Translations under genes and position numbers: made by a program
NCBI GenBank assembly: GCA_018398765.1
Contig: JAHBMJ010000548.1
Span: 1-45,381 of the forward strand
Direction of reading: 5' to 3'
Origin: Chromera velia
Lineage: Eukaryota > Sar > Chromeraceae
DNA length: 45,381 nucleotides
Shown: positions 35,154-42,807 of the stretch, piece after piece
Layout: each line of letters begins with the position of its first letter
How positions within the stretch are numbered: the stretch's first letter is position 1
Notes under the pieces: generated by a model
Told to the model about the DNA's origin: nothing
The model's database searches: none
Seen by the model: the letters and a program-made list of their open reading frames with translations, nothing else

Positions 35154-36811
35154 GAGATCATCTGCGTTGCCGTTTTTGCTGTTGCATCTCTGTCTATGCA
35201 TGTAGAATTAATGGGGGATCTTTTCCCTTTGTGTCTGCATTTCTGTGTCTACTTCCCTCTTTTCTTGTATTGGACTGCCTCGGGGGCCCTTTGTCTGTTT
35301 TACCTGCAGTCTTTCTGTGTACCTACCATGTCCTCGCTCTCCGTACTGCTGCCACGCTCTTTGTGCTCTTTCGCGTCTCCCTGTTTGCGCTTTCAAAAAG
35401 ATGCATATCCCTTTGATTGCTTGCTTTCTGGCAGGTGGATGCTTTTCGTGCTCCACGCGTTCGTGATGATTGATGAGTCAGACGAGCGGCTTCGGTACGA
35501 AAGGCCTGCCATTTACTCAACGGCTCCGGAGAACTTCACCCTGGCGGGCCATTCCGACCTAAATGCCCTTCTTCCCGCAGCGCTCCTCAAGGCTTCGATT
35601 GTCCATTTGATCGGTCTGGTCGTCGTCTCTGTGTGCGTCCGGGGAGTCGTCTGGTCAGTGTGGGCCTCCGAGGAGACCTGCGGGAGAGTGCGGAGAGAAG
35701 CCCTCTTTCTCAAGAGAGGAAGCTGGGCCAGAGAAGGGGGGCGGGGGGAAGGAAGACGGAGTTCAACTTTGGCCCCTTCCCCTGGTCTGATTTCCTCAGG
35801 TGGCAGCTCTCTGCCTCTGCTGTTCTCTTCGGACCCTGGAGGGGAGGGTGGCAGCACTGCCACAAGAAGGGGGGATTGGGCCCCATCGAGACTTTTGTTG
35901 GACCGCCGGGAGTGTCTGAGGCTTTATTTGCGTGTGTGCGAGAAGGAGAGATGTACTCAGTCGATTCTTTTTTTGTCTTCTTGCTGCCATTTTCTAATTC
36001 TGTTCGGCTTCTTTCTCTTCGTGTGCGTCGGAGATGAGAGGAAGCTCACTCTGTACGAACGGGAGAGGAATAACGTGTGGCACGAGCATTCGGCAGCTCT
36101 CTTCTTCCTCTTCTGCTTCGAGGTTGTGGACACCCTCCTGATTGGAGTCTTCAACGCGTCGGTGCTCTGGTGAATCTCCATGAATGCATTGATGCAGATG
36201 AAGATAAGAAGGCACATGATGGATGACAGTACATCATGATAGAGTAAAAAGAGACCAATGCCTTGCGTTTCCCTCTGTACGTTTTCGTCATTCGGGTCCC
36301 GAGTACTGAATTCAGTCTCAGCTCAGCAACTGACTCCTGCCTCGGCTGCTAAATGCGCATTCAAAAGATTCCCCGCTACATCGGAGTCTGCCTGTCAGTT
36401 CTGCGAGTCTGCTCGCTACATAGGTCTGCGAGTCCACTTGCATAAGACATCCTTTGACTGCATTGTTTGCTTGCTTGCAGGATTTCTGTGCGGTTGCCTG
36501 TAAAGGTATTTGATCGAGTCTTGAATATCGTTCCCGGCCTTTGCGCATTCCCCCACCTGTCTCCTTTTCGGTCTCGGCAGAGAGGGCACGAACTCTTCTT
36601 CGCCGCTGTGGACCCCCTCGCCTCAGGGTCGTGGGTGGTGTCTGCCTCATCGGAACCCTTCGACTATCAGTTGGAGGGGGTGAAGGAGAGTCTGAGACTC
36701 GGAGGGAAAGAGGAGAAGCCGTGTGATCCGAGACGTGCTTGGGCTGAGGAAGAAGAGGGAGCGGGGGTGGAAGAAGTGGAAGTAAAGGCGGAGGGGGAAT
36801 TTGTGCAGTGA
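12246..36811 (+). CDS. Giant EGF/PAN/GPS multi-pass surface receptor, 46 exons, about 3,372 residues
   Basis: Proposed join: 12246..12996, 13409..13534, 13632..13772, 14013..14258, 14537..14743, 15100..15222, 15509..15631, 16081..16203, 16612..16737, 16997..17119, 17423..17545, 17791..17913, 18366..18491, 18929..19051, 19441..19563, 19907..20032, 20363..20488, 20745..20870, 21027..21149, 21527..21652, 22046..22168, 22443..22568, 22961..23086, 23328..23453, 23808..23930, 24213..24335, 24690..24815, 25158..25280, 25660..25785, 25964..26086, 26433..26558, 27039..27052, 27371..27508, 28126..28254, 28509..28557, 29100..29267, 29465..30025, 30364..30458, 30686..30843, 31118..33742, 33931..34039, 34163..34201, 34702..34879, 34990..35074, 35435..36169, 36481..36811. 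All introns are GT-AG and phases agree throughout; the total is 10,119 nt with stop TGA. Order: signal peptide, discoidin-like, EGF x2, PAN x2, EGF x26, GAIN/GPS, TM1, long cytoplasmic-type region, five more hydrophobic segments. It most resembles adhesion-GPCR or polycystin-like receptors. Ligand and signalling are unknown. EGF and GPS parts are firm; junctions at 28254, 34039 and 34989 are the least certain. Confidence 0.8.
13409..13772 (+). CDS. Receptor EGF modules 1-2 (two exons)
   Basis: Exons 13409..13534 and 13632..13772, both phase 1-1. Module 1 begins D-I-D-E-C and ends after six cysteines; module 2 begins with the same motif but has a longer loop between cysteines 5 and 6 ([13 protein letters not shown]). 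Both carry the calcium-binding signature (D-x-D-E-C) and the [12 protein letters not shown] segment that fits the Asp/Asn beta-hydroxylation consensus. Donors are GTGAGT and GTGGGC. Confidence 0.85.
14013..14743 (+). CDS. Receptor PAN/Apple modules 1-2 (two exons)
   Basis: Exons 14013..14258 (82 residues) and 14537..14743 (69 residues), both phase 1-1. The first contains [17 protein letters not shown] and M-C-R-L-F; the second [17 protein letters not shown] and R-C-S-R-H. The spacing C-x3-C-x5-C followed by aromatic residues is typical of PAN/Apple domains, which bind protein or carbohydrate and are common in apicomplexan surface and micronemal proteins. The donor of the first exon is the weak GTTGGT. 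The intron between them has a (CT)n(GT)n microsatellite at 14344-14400. Confidence 0.75.
14344..14400. repeat. Compound microsatellite (CT)n(GT)n in intron
   Basis: A CT run of about 14 units changes abruptly to about 15 GT units on the sense strand of the receptor gene. Confidence 0.95.
14980..15040. repeat. (TTTC)n(TTTG)n microsatellite in intron
   Basis: TTTC units shift to TTTG units upstream of the module 3 exon and supply a long polypyrimidine tract. Confidence 0.9.
15100..17913 (+). CDS. Receptor EGF modules 3-9 (seven exons)
   Basis: Exons 15100..15222, 15509..15631, 16081..16203, 16612..16737, 16997..17119, 17423..17545 and 17791..17913. Each is 123 or 126 nt, phase 1-1, and encodes one six-cysteine EGF module. 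All begin with D-I-D-E-C or a variant (V-V-D-E-C in the first, D-V-D-E-C in the sixth) and contain a G-S-F-x-C-x-C-style centre, slightly varied in the first two (S-S-F and N-S-F). The calcium ligands are therefore mostly intact, predicting a stiff rod-like array. Donors vary widely (GTGTGT, GTCTGT, GTACGT, GTCAGT, GTGAGT, GTCAGC). Confidence 0.85.
18366..20870 (+). CDS. Receptor EGF modules 10-15 (six exons)
   Basis: Exons 18366..18491, 18929..19051, 19441..19563, 19907..20032, 20363..20488 and 20745..20870, all phase 1-1. The N-terminal motifs are D-I-D-E-C, D-F-D-E-C, D-L-D-E-C, D-V-D-E-C, D-F-D-E-C and D-I-D-E-C. Modules 13 and 14 have near-identical twins further on (modules 20 and 21). 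Module 15 is identical to module 10 over its first half and then switches to a module 4/6-type second half. Introns after modules 10, 13 and 15 begin inside CAGT repeats. Confidence 0.85.
18492..18770. repeat. Large (CAGT)n array starting at a splice donor
   Basis: The intron after EGF module 10 opens with GTCAGTCAGTCAG and continues for about 275 bp as CAGT with blocks of CAGTTAGT and CAGG variants. The first repeat unit is the 5' splice site itself. Confidence 0.95.
20033..20270. repeat. (CAGT)n array in intron
   Basis: Degenerate CAGT, CAGG and AAGT units start at the donor after EGF module 13 and run about 240 bp. The twin module 20 has a shorter array (23087-23175) at the same place. 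Confidence 0.9.
21027..23453 (+). CDS. Receptor EGF modules 16-21 (six exons)
   Basis: Exons 21027..21149, 21527..21652, 22046..22168, 22443..22568, 22961..23086 and 23328..23453, all phase 1-1. Module 17 begins D-I-N-E-C and module 18 A-V-N-E-C, so module 18 has lost the first acidic calcium ligand. Module 19 has one extra residue (T-P-P-G-S-F). Modules 20 and 21 duplicate modules 13 and 14; module 21 differs from module 14 at a single base of 126. Confidence 0.85.
23528..23632. repeat. Alternating purine-pyrimidine tract (GT/GC)
   Basis: About 100 bp of mostly alternating GT, GC and AC steps, with a pure (GC)n core near 23586-23600, inside the intron after EGF module 21. Such tracts favour Z-DNA. 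Confidence 0.85.
23808..26558 (+). CDS. Receptor EGF modules 22-28 (seven exons)
   Basis: Exons 23808..23930, 24213..24335, 24690..24815, 25158..25280, 25660..25785, 25964..26086 and 26433..26558, all phase 1-1. Module 23 is a near copy of module 5 (16081..16203), and the first 60 or so bases of the following introns are also alike; module 24 resembles module 6, so the pair was probably copied together. The last module begins G-V-D-E-C and ends with donor GTCAGG. All have six cysteines. Confidence 0.85.
27039..27052 (+). CDS. Receptor 14-nt micro-exon
   Basis: Bounded by TATTGCAG and GTGAGT, it enters in phase 1 and leaves in phase 0, encoding the equivalent of V-A-G-P-A. It is needed to connect the phase 1 EGF array to the phase 0 exon at 27371; without it the frame breaks. 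It marks the switch from the shuffled EGF array to the GAIN region. Confidence 0.55.
27371..29267 (+). CDS. Receptor helical and GAIN-like N-terminal region (four exons)
   Basis: Exons 27371..27508 (phase 0-0), 28126..28254 (0-0, weak donor GTTCTT), 28509..28557 (0-1) and 29100..29267 (1-1). The first three encode an Ala/Glu/Leu-rich helical segment (for example [17 protein letters not shown]), as expected for GAIN subdomain A. The fourth has beta-type sequence with [14 protein letters not shown], resembling the entry to GAIN subdomain B. Assignment rests on position before the GPS. Confidence 0.6.
29465..30458 (+). CDS. Receptor GAIN subdomain B and GPS motif (two exons)
   Basis: Exons 29465..30025 (187 residues, phase 1-1) and 30364..30458 (phase 1-0). 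Across their junction runs the GPS pattern: V-W-T-R-D-C, then Q-W-T-S-A-G-C, then A-V-C-T-C-S-L-R-A. Four cysteines and the tryptophan before G-C are in place. In GPS motifs the last part is normally C-x-C-x-H-L followed by S or T, where autoproteolysis occurs; here it is L-R-A, so the protein is predicted not to self-cleave. The following hydrophobic L-E-T-V-V-V-L-A-L fits the tethered-agonist strand. Confidence 0.75.
30058..30120. repeat. Compound microsatellite (CT)n(GT)n in intron
   Basis: CT units with CCCT interruptions change to GT units in the intron that splits the GPS motif, in the same orientation as at 14344-14400. Confidence 0.9.
30686..30843 (+). CDS. Receptor first transmembrane segment
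   Basis: Phase 0-2 exon. After an acidic stretch (P-E-E-D-E-D-M) comes [21 protein letters not shown], a clear membrane span at about residues 1986-2006. Its place just after the GPS matches TM1 of adhesion GPCRs and polycystin-1-like proteins. Confidence 0.8.
31118..33742 (+). CDS. Receptor 875-residue intracellular-type exon
   Basis: A single 2,625-nt exon (phase 2-2) encodes residues of about 2006-2880. The beginning is basic and helical (residues such as [12 protein letters not shown]); most of the rest is Ser/Arg/Glu-rich and predicted disordered, with acidic runs ([12 protein letters not shown]) and many S-P and R-x-x-S sites suitable for kinases. No PLAT domain, as expected in polycystin-1, is recognisable. 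A perfect 60-bp tandem duplication lies at about 32827-32946. A GTGGGT donor at 33743 ends the exon. Confidence 0.7.
32827..32946 (+). repeat. Perfect 60-bp tandem duplication in coding sequence
   Basis: Two consecutive identical or almost identical 60-bp copies encode [19 protein letters not shown] twice in the disordered region of the receptor. The lack of divergence implies a very recent event. Confidence 0.9.
33931..36811 (+). CDS. Receptor C-terminal multi-pass region (six exons)
   Basis: Exons 33931..34039, 34163..34201, 34702..34879, 34990..35074, 35435..36169 and 36481..36811. Hydrophobic spans are [12 protein letters not shown] (about 2893-2915), [16 protein letters not shown] (about 3007-3030), [12 protein letters not shown] (about 3072-3091), [13 protein letters not shown] (about 3194-3216) and [14 protein letters not shown] (about 3238-3262). 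With TM1 that makes at least six. The donor at 34040 (GTAATG) was chosen over a better-looking GTAAAA at 34083 because only it keeps the next exon open. The tail is acidic and ends at TGA 36809-36811. No channel or 7TM signature is certain. Confidence 0.6.
34210..34625. repeat. (TTTC)n array with TGTC variants
   Basis: About 415 bp of TTTC units with TCTG blocks fill most of the receptor intron between 34201 and 34702. Confidence 0.95.
35105..35160. repeat. (AG)n microsatellite in intron
   Basis: A run of AG dinucleotides with one GG interruption, in the receptor intron 35075-35434. It is purine-rich on the sense strand, unlike most of the other intron repeats. Confidence 0.9.
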
Positions 36812-37687
36812 AAGGGGAGGGCGTGAGAATTCTTAAATTTGAGAAGGGAAGAGGGGGGAAGGGGATAGGGGGGGAAGAAAGGTATGATGGAATTGTCAAA
36901 ACTTTATGCAGACGACCTTGAAGAAAGAGTGATGCAACGTCAGAGACCTTTGAGGCAGAAAGAGAGGGAGCAGGTCGCCCAGGGAGGGAGGGAAGGCAAG
37001 AGAAATTCAATCAAGCAGAGGCCGGTGACACACACGGAAGGAAATGTCATGTGGCAGGGAGGGGTGGAGCGTGAGTTTTTTGTGTCTGACGGTGATCTGA
37101 CGGCTGGGTGTGCTGCTCTATCTTTCCCCCCGTTTTTTTTTGTTGTTCAAGCAGCTGCAAAGAAAGCTCCGTCGGGAAGGACGGGCATCCGGAGGAAGGA
37201 AAAAAGTTTCACGGGCACCTAGCTGCCTGCCATGCATACGTACATGCGTGTTTTTGATCATGGAGGACGGGCGTTCAAATGTTCTGCTGCGTCGACTCAA
37301 ATGAGAACGTGCATGCACCGATGGATCAACTTCCTGATTTTTCTCTTTATCAAACAGGATCGTAAAAAACAAAGTGCGAAAAAGAGAAAAAAGGCCAACT
37401 TGCCTCAGGCATGGAGCCTCCAGATGAATGAATTGAGTTCTCGAGTGGCCCCTACGGAAATTCCTGATCGATCGATCGAAAGCAACGGAGAGGGAGAAAG
37501 AAGGGGACAGAGACAGAGAAAGCGGTAGCCCCGGCAGGCAAGAGGGGAACACAAATGAATGAAGCGGAAGTTGAAGCAAGAAGGTGCTTCAAAAACAAGT
37601 GGACGGGGAGGAGGGAAGCCGACGATGGGTGGGAGATCGACAAATAGACGGAAAGAGACAGACTTACAGGGAGGCAGACACAGGGAA

Positions 37688-37721
<34 letters not shown>

Positions 37722-37796
37722 GCAGAGACAAACACACGCACGCGCAGAGGGAGAAAGGGAGCGAGAGAGAGAGAGAGGGGGGGTGGTGGGGGATGG

Positions 37797-37842
<46 letters not shown>

Positions 37843-38974
37843 TTCACAGGCGGACAGAAAAAAAGAAAAAGGTTGACGACGGGAGTTGAGGGCCGACAGA
37901 TCGATTAGCATATAGTTCGGAAAGATCTCTATCGTACGACGGAAAGTTCAAAGTTCCCAATCTATTAGACAAGCCAACACTGTCATGCATGGTTGCTCCG
38001 AAAGAATGAGTGAACGGATGAATGGATGAATGAATGAATGAATGAATGACTCGCAATGAATGAATCATTATGAATGAGAGCATGCACATTCATGCAACTG
38101 AATGAGTACCGTGCGACAGACACTGCAGCAATCCTGTTTTGATCGATGGAAGTCTTTTTAGTCTTTTAAGGTTGGTTTAAAGGCTCCCAAAGTGCGCATA
38201 AAGAAGCTGTTTGGTGTGCATGTTGCCACTGTGGATTATTGATGTCAGAATAGTACATCAACGCTCAGAAATATTCTAAAATATAGTAATCCACACCTTA
38301 TCATGAATGTACGTTTAATAGATTATAATAGTTTGATTATAACTGCCTCTAAATTACTTTAGTTTACAATTTGAAATCACCTTGAATTACTTTAAATTCC
38401 TTTAATTTAGGCTTTAAATCATTTTAAAGTATGTCGTAATCCACACCTTATCATGAATATACGTTTAATAGATTATAATAGTTTGATTATAACTGCCTCT
38501 AAATTACTTTAGTTTATAATTTGAAATCACCTTAAATTACTTTAAATTCCTTTAAATCATTTTAAAGTATGTCATCCGAGTCGTATGTTGATTGCTATAA
38601 GCTAATTCTTTTATATATTATTCAAAATTATTCGGGCAAGTTACTTAAACTTGTGGGATTCATATTAACGGTGCTTGTATTCACCTATATCATTGCGCTA
38701 GAAGCCTAGAAATAGGCCAAATAAAAATATGGTGAGGATGACGTATGATGATGATGATGAGCGCTAGAGGCCTGAGCATCGCTAATATCAAATCCTAACT
38801 CATCACGGTTAGCGAAAAATGGACCTGAAAAGTCTATCTAAATTCCTGTCTAAATTTTGCAGATTCTTGTCTGAGTTCTTCTACTCTATTTGAATTTTTA
38901 GGTCCTTGCAGTGTGATGAAGCCTTAATCATTCTTACAACCATAATTCAAAAGGATGTTTCACTCGTTATTTTA
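36812..38974. other. Intergenic region between convergent genes
   Basis: No gene is supported. 36812-37560 is purine-rich sequence with short frames only. 37685-37840 holds AGAC and AG microsatellites, 38020-38050 a GAAT tetranucleotide run, and 38286-38573 an AT-rich tandem duplication. From about 38150 composition becomes AT-rich, like 4640-7700, and 38840-38925 shares a motif with that island. Both neighbouring genes should terminate here, but I see no clear polyadenylation consensus. Confidence 0.5.
38286..38573. repeat. AT-rich tandem duplication, 150 and 138 bp
   Basis: Two consecutive copies begin GTAATCCACACCTTATCATG at 38286 and 38436. The second lacks 12 bp near its end and otherwise differs at a few positions. 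Both end in AAAGTATGTC. Confidence 0.9.
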
Positions 38975-41944
38975 TCATCGTGCACTCTCCAAACAACTCA
39001 ACAGCACCTTTTTCCGTCGATCTAAAGGCCAATTTACACCCCACTCAAAAAAGGGTAAAGAACATACCGGAAAGCCTAACTGACGGAGGCACTCATCCCT
39101 CACCAGTGCCTCTCCATCACGTCGCCACAATTTTTCTCTTTCCCCCACCTGACCCCGGTCACTCTCTGTGTCTGAGTCTGGGTCGTTTGCTTTCGAGCTC
39201 TTCGATTTGCTGAGCTTCCAACCAAAAAAATGAACAGGGCCGTCCACCTCCAGGACTTTCTGCTCCCCCTCATGAAGCACTAGGAAATCCACTGGGGGTA
39301 TTCCCTGAAGGGAAAGATCTCGAGGAGAGATTTCGAGTTCTTCACGAAAATCCAAGCCCAATTCATTCAAAGTCTCTGCAACACTTCTTTCAAATAAACT
39401 CCCCTTATTCCTTGAATTTACACTCTCTCGACTGCTTTCAGGAGAAAAATAATCCATCCGGCCCGCAGCCGCTGACAAGGATCCATGAAACAACAACTCA
39501 GAATGACAGTCATGACCTTCAGCTTCGTCTTCGCATTCTTTTCCTCCTCCCCTTCCAGCCCCCTTTGAAGAAGAGACTTCAAATCCTTTTCTGCCAAAGA
39601 TATGATTCAAAATTGTTCTCCCGTCACGAACGTGAGATTGGCGCTTCAGTTGTTTTCCTTCACGACTCTCTACTTTCCTTTGTTTGCTCTTGGTCTCCCG
39701 TCGCATCTGTCTCTGTGCACTTCGGACTGACCTGGCTCCGACACAAAATGGAAGAGAAATGGGCGAAGCGAGCGGATGTATACTCTCTTGTGTGGCAGAT
39801 GGAGAAGCCACTGCCACACTATCCATCTGCGGTTCAAATTCAATATTCTCATTCTGTCCTGATCGAAGCAGTTCTTTTTCCTCCTCTTCTTCCCTGCCCC
39901 CTTTCTCTCGCTCCTCCTCTCCTTCCTCTTCTTCTTTGTCTCTGTCTTGTGCCTCTTCCCCCCCCTCTCCCCCTTCTCTGCTTTCCTGTTCGTCTTCTTC
40001 TTCTGACATTTCTTGAGTCACTTTCAAGGACTCCACGAGACGCTCCAACCTGCCTCCTGTAATTCGTACATCCCTCTTTCTCCTCTTTTCAGACCGAGCC
40101 TGACGACGTCTCCTCTCTCGGCGCTTTCTGCGAGAACCCGGCGGTTTCATTTCGTTTTGTTGAGTCTTCGGAGGGACAGAGGAGGTCTGTCTGATCTGGT
40201 CAGATGCGGCAGACCCGCTTAGGGTCTCCCAGGAGTTCCGGAGTCCTCTCCAAATTATGCGTGCGTCGAGGGGGAGACGCTTCTCGGCCCCTCTAAGCAC
40301 AATCAGGCTGCGCTGCCACTGTTTCCAGAACCCCCCCACCCACCTCATCTGTTTAGCACCCCAACTACGGTCGCAGTGCCGAATTAAGAGCACTGCAGCC
40401 CTCAGACAGTCTCCCTCAGCCTCTCTCTGTCTGCTCTCGAAACAACCTTCCCCCCTCTCTTCTGGCACACCCTCTACTCCCTTACAAGATCGCAGACTCG
40501 TCTCTGAGTCAAATGAGCCTTCGAATGGTGCGACTGTGAAATATTCCTGGCATTCTCTCTTCCCGACCCATGGAGCAGCGGATGGTTCTGGAAAAGGGTG
40601 CAGACATCCAGGGTCATTGAGGGAGGCCGAAGCCATGACAAGAGAAATGACCAAATGGACCGAACTCTCTGCAGAAAGGGAACGGAGACGGCGACACGCT
40701 TCTGCTGCAATCACTTGGAAGCACTCGGGAGACGGCACGCGGGCGCTTGCGAGTGCCCTGGCCAAATGCACAAAATCTGTGTCTCTCAGTTTGGACAGGC
40801 AGGGGTGGGGAGGAGGGGGGCTCACTGGAATCTGGTCCTTATCTGTGAGTGCTTCGTGCATTTCTGCATTGTATATTGCAGAAGACATGCGATTGAGCAG
40901 ACAGGAGGATCGCGCGATCTCTCTCGAGAGGGATGTCATCAATCTCGAAAGGTCCATTCTCGTGGAACAGACCAAAAAAACATTTACCAAACCTACCAAT
41001 CTCGCTGGAGTTAAAAAAGAAGACTCAGAGAATTCGACGGTCCCTCCCTCGCCTTCCTGATTGATTTTCATACAGAGGACGGCACAAGCAGTCGAAATTT
41101 TACGACGAATGGGAGAAGGGAAGGAGGAACCCCCGGCAACGGCGACTGTTTCCATCATGAAATCACACAACTGATCGGTGGCCATGGAGTGAAATTTTTC
41201 TTTCAAATCTGCTTCGCAATCTTCTTTGTCTCCCCCCCCGCCTTCTTCCTCGCTTGTCAATCCAGAAGGAAACGGAATTGCATCACCCCCCTCTGTCTCC
41301 GCCGTCTCCTCCTGCCTTACCTCTTCGTGTTGACCGAGGGAGGAGACGGAGGAGACGGCAACCAGACTCTGTTCAGTGACACCGTCCATGTCGGCGGGCC
41401 TTTCCGTCTCTGTCAGCTGGGGGATGGAGAGACGCTCTTTTGAATGCAACGATGCGAAGAGGGAGATGCGGGATGCTGTGACAGAAGAAAGACCAGAGCC
41501 GAACAACCGCCGTCTCCACACACCTGTACTGTCAGGAAGGGGAGAGGGATCCTTGAGTGCACCTGCAGAGATGGTGGGTGTCTCTGTCGACTGTGAGTGA
41601 GAAAGGACGCCAACCACTTCTCTACTTGTTCTTGGGGAACCAGGACGAGCACAGAAAGCGGTATGGCGCTCTATGGAACACGCGGAGGGTGATGTCGTCT
41701 TCTCTGTAGACGGGGCGTCGACGGACGACGCAAGACGAAGGAAACCCTCCCTTGTCCGTGAGCACATACAAAATAAAAACAGCAAGACTCTCTGAAGACC
41801 TTTTATCCACGGCTTGACGGACATAGTTGTTAGGCGAGTCCTGGATCTGCTGAAACGGCAAGAAAGGACAGTGGCTTGCGTGGGTGTTGCTTCCTCATGG
41901 AGTCGGGAAGGCCCGCATCTCGGACTGCCCTTTTGCGGGAACAC
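38975..41944 (-). CDS. RAP-domain putative organellar RNA-binding protein
   Basis: An uninterrupted frame of 989 codons with no intron seen. Residues of about 883-980 form a RAP domain: P-P-V-D-F-L-V-L, then V-L-E-V-D-G-P-V-H-F-F-G-W-K, and after an insertion of about 27 residues W-R-R-D-G-E-A-L-V-R-D-E-C-L, L-G-F-P-V-C-S-L-P-F-F-E-W. RAP proteins are abundant in apicomplexans and algae and usually act on mitochondrial or plastid RNA. The middle (about 390-445) has Ala/Leu-rich helices such as L-A-R-A-L-A-S-A-R-V-P, as in the helical repeats preceding RAP. A basic cluster near 605-630 and a strongly acidic one near 640-695 are likely disordered. The N-terminus is basic and Ser/Thr-rich, fitting an organelle presequence; Met41 (41824) is an alternative start. 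Convergent with the receptor, divergent from the gene at 42888. Confidence 0.85.
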   Translation of the reverse strand: MFPQKGSPRCGPSRLHEEATPTQATVLSCRFSRSRTRLTTMSVKPWIKGLQRVLLFLFCMCSRTREGFLRLASSVDAPSTEKTTSPSACSIERHTAFCARPGSPRTSREVVGVLSHSQSTETPTISAGALKDPSPLPDSTGVWRRRLFGSGLSSVTASRISLFASLHSKERLSIPQLTETERPADMDGVTEQSLVAVSSVSSLGQHEEVRQEETAETEGGDAIPFPSGLTSEEEGGGGDKEDCEADLKEKFHSMATDQLCDFMMETVAVAGGSSFPSPIRRKISTACAVLCMKINQEGEGGTVEFSESSFLTPARLVGLVNVFLVCSTRMDLSRLMTSLSREIARSSCLLNRMSSAIYNAEMHEALTDKDQIPVSPPPPHPCLSKLRDTDFVHLARALASARVPSPECFQVIAAEACRRLRSLSAESSVHLVISLVMASASLNDPGCLHPFPEPSAAPWVGKRECQEYFTVAPFEGSFDSETSLRSCKGVEGVPEERGEGCFESRQREAEGDCLRAAVLLIRHCDRSWGAKQMRWVGGFWKQWQRSLIVLRGAEKRLPLDARIIWRGLRNSWETLSGSAASDQIRQTSSVPPKTQQNEMKPPGSRRKRRERRRRQARSEKRRKRDVRITGGRLERLVESLKVTQEMSEEEDEQESREGGEGGEEAQDRDKEEEEGEEEREKGGREEEEEKELLRSGQNENIEFEPQMDSVAVASPSATQESIHPLASPISLPFCVGARSVRSAQRQMRRETKSKQRKVESREGKQLKRQSHVRDGRTILNHIFGRKGFEVSSSKGAGRGGGKECEDEAEGHDCHSELLFHGSLSAAAGRMDYFSPESSRESVNSRNKGSLFERSVAETLNELGLDFREELEISPRDLSLQGIPPVDFLVLHEGEQKVLEVDGPVHFFGWKLSKSKSSKANDPDSDTESDRGQVGEREKLWRRDGEALVRDECLRQLGFPVCSLPFFEWGVNWPLDRRKKVLLSCLESAR

Positions 41945-42798
41945 TCCGGGGCTTCTCTGACAGCAGAGAGACAGACCCTGATCAGGAAGTCAGTGCGTCA
42001 ATCAATCGCTAAAAATTATAATGTATAATCTACTTGAAGTCTGGAACTGTGTGACTCTGGGTCGATCATACAGATCATGCATTGCTCCAGCTGACATCTG
42101 CAATGTGGTGTCCAGATCGATCGAGATCTACTAATTATAAGGGAGATCTATAGGGAGAAGATGCATGCACTGCCATGCAGCGATATAGATTGCAAGCGCG
42201 CGCTTCGCGCGCGCTTGTTCCCCCCCCCCAGGCATTTTTTGTTCCCCAGCCCATGGTTGTTCTTGAGGTGACAATGAGCCTGGTACGTCAGAAGCTTGTG
42301 GGAGTCTGATGGCCCCGGAAACGTAGCGTGGGGCACTTAGAAAATGCAAATGCATGCATGGCCCTTTGCATGCATGCATGCATGGCGCACATATCCCACC
42401 GATACAGGCAGGTTGCATGCATGTATGAATCGAGAGGTCCCTCGATCGAGAGGAGACCGCGAGAGTTCGAGAGCCCTATATAGCTGCAGAGGAGGTTCGG
42501 AACCTGAGTCCTCTTATAAAGAGCTAGGAGGTTCCTCTCTTTGGAAAGAGAGTTGATGCATGCAGTTGCGTTAGCATGCATGCATATGGATCGATGCAGC
42601 AAGAACAAAAGGCGCACTGAGTCTGACTGTGAAGTCCTGTAATCCCGTATATAAGTTGGCCACATTCACTTCCAGTTGCATTTGCGGGGGGAGACTCGTA
42701 TTCAGCCGCGTCGGTAGGCCTTTTGGCTTTTCCAAGAAGCAGACAAAGGAAAGGGATCGCCAGAAAACTGTGAAGAAAAGAAGAGCCGGCAGGCCAGG
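41945..42798. promoter_or_regulatory. Divergent intergenic region between RAP gene and unknown gene
   Basis: No gene is supported. It has GCATGCATGC runs around 42350-42375 and 42550-42590, a GC hairpin at 42193-42217, TATATAG at 42477-42483 and GTATATAAG near 42650. It probably carries promoters for both flanking genes. Confidence 0.4.
42193..42217. other. Perfect 11-bp GC hairpin with TTC loop
   Basis: CAAGCGCGCGC and its complement enclose TTC. The centre C-TTC-G is the same as in the hairpins at 7117 and 7477. Confidence 0.75.
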
Positions 42799-42807
42799 TA
42801 TATATAG
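42799..42807 (+). promoter_or_regulatory. TATA box of the downstream plus-strand gene
   Basis: TATATATAG in GC-richer context, 89 bp before the ATG at 42888, which itself has a good context (CAAAATGG). The distance allows a short 5' UTR of about 60 bp. Confidence 0.55.

Noticed and set aside
39412-41060. Plus-strand frames opposite the RAP gene (216 and 267 codons)
   Set aside because: They are antisense shadows; the minus-strand frame has the RAP domain and continuous coding over 989 codons.
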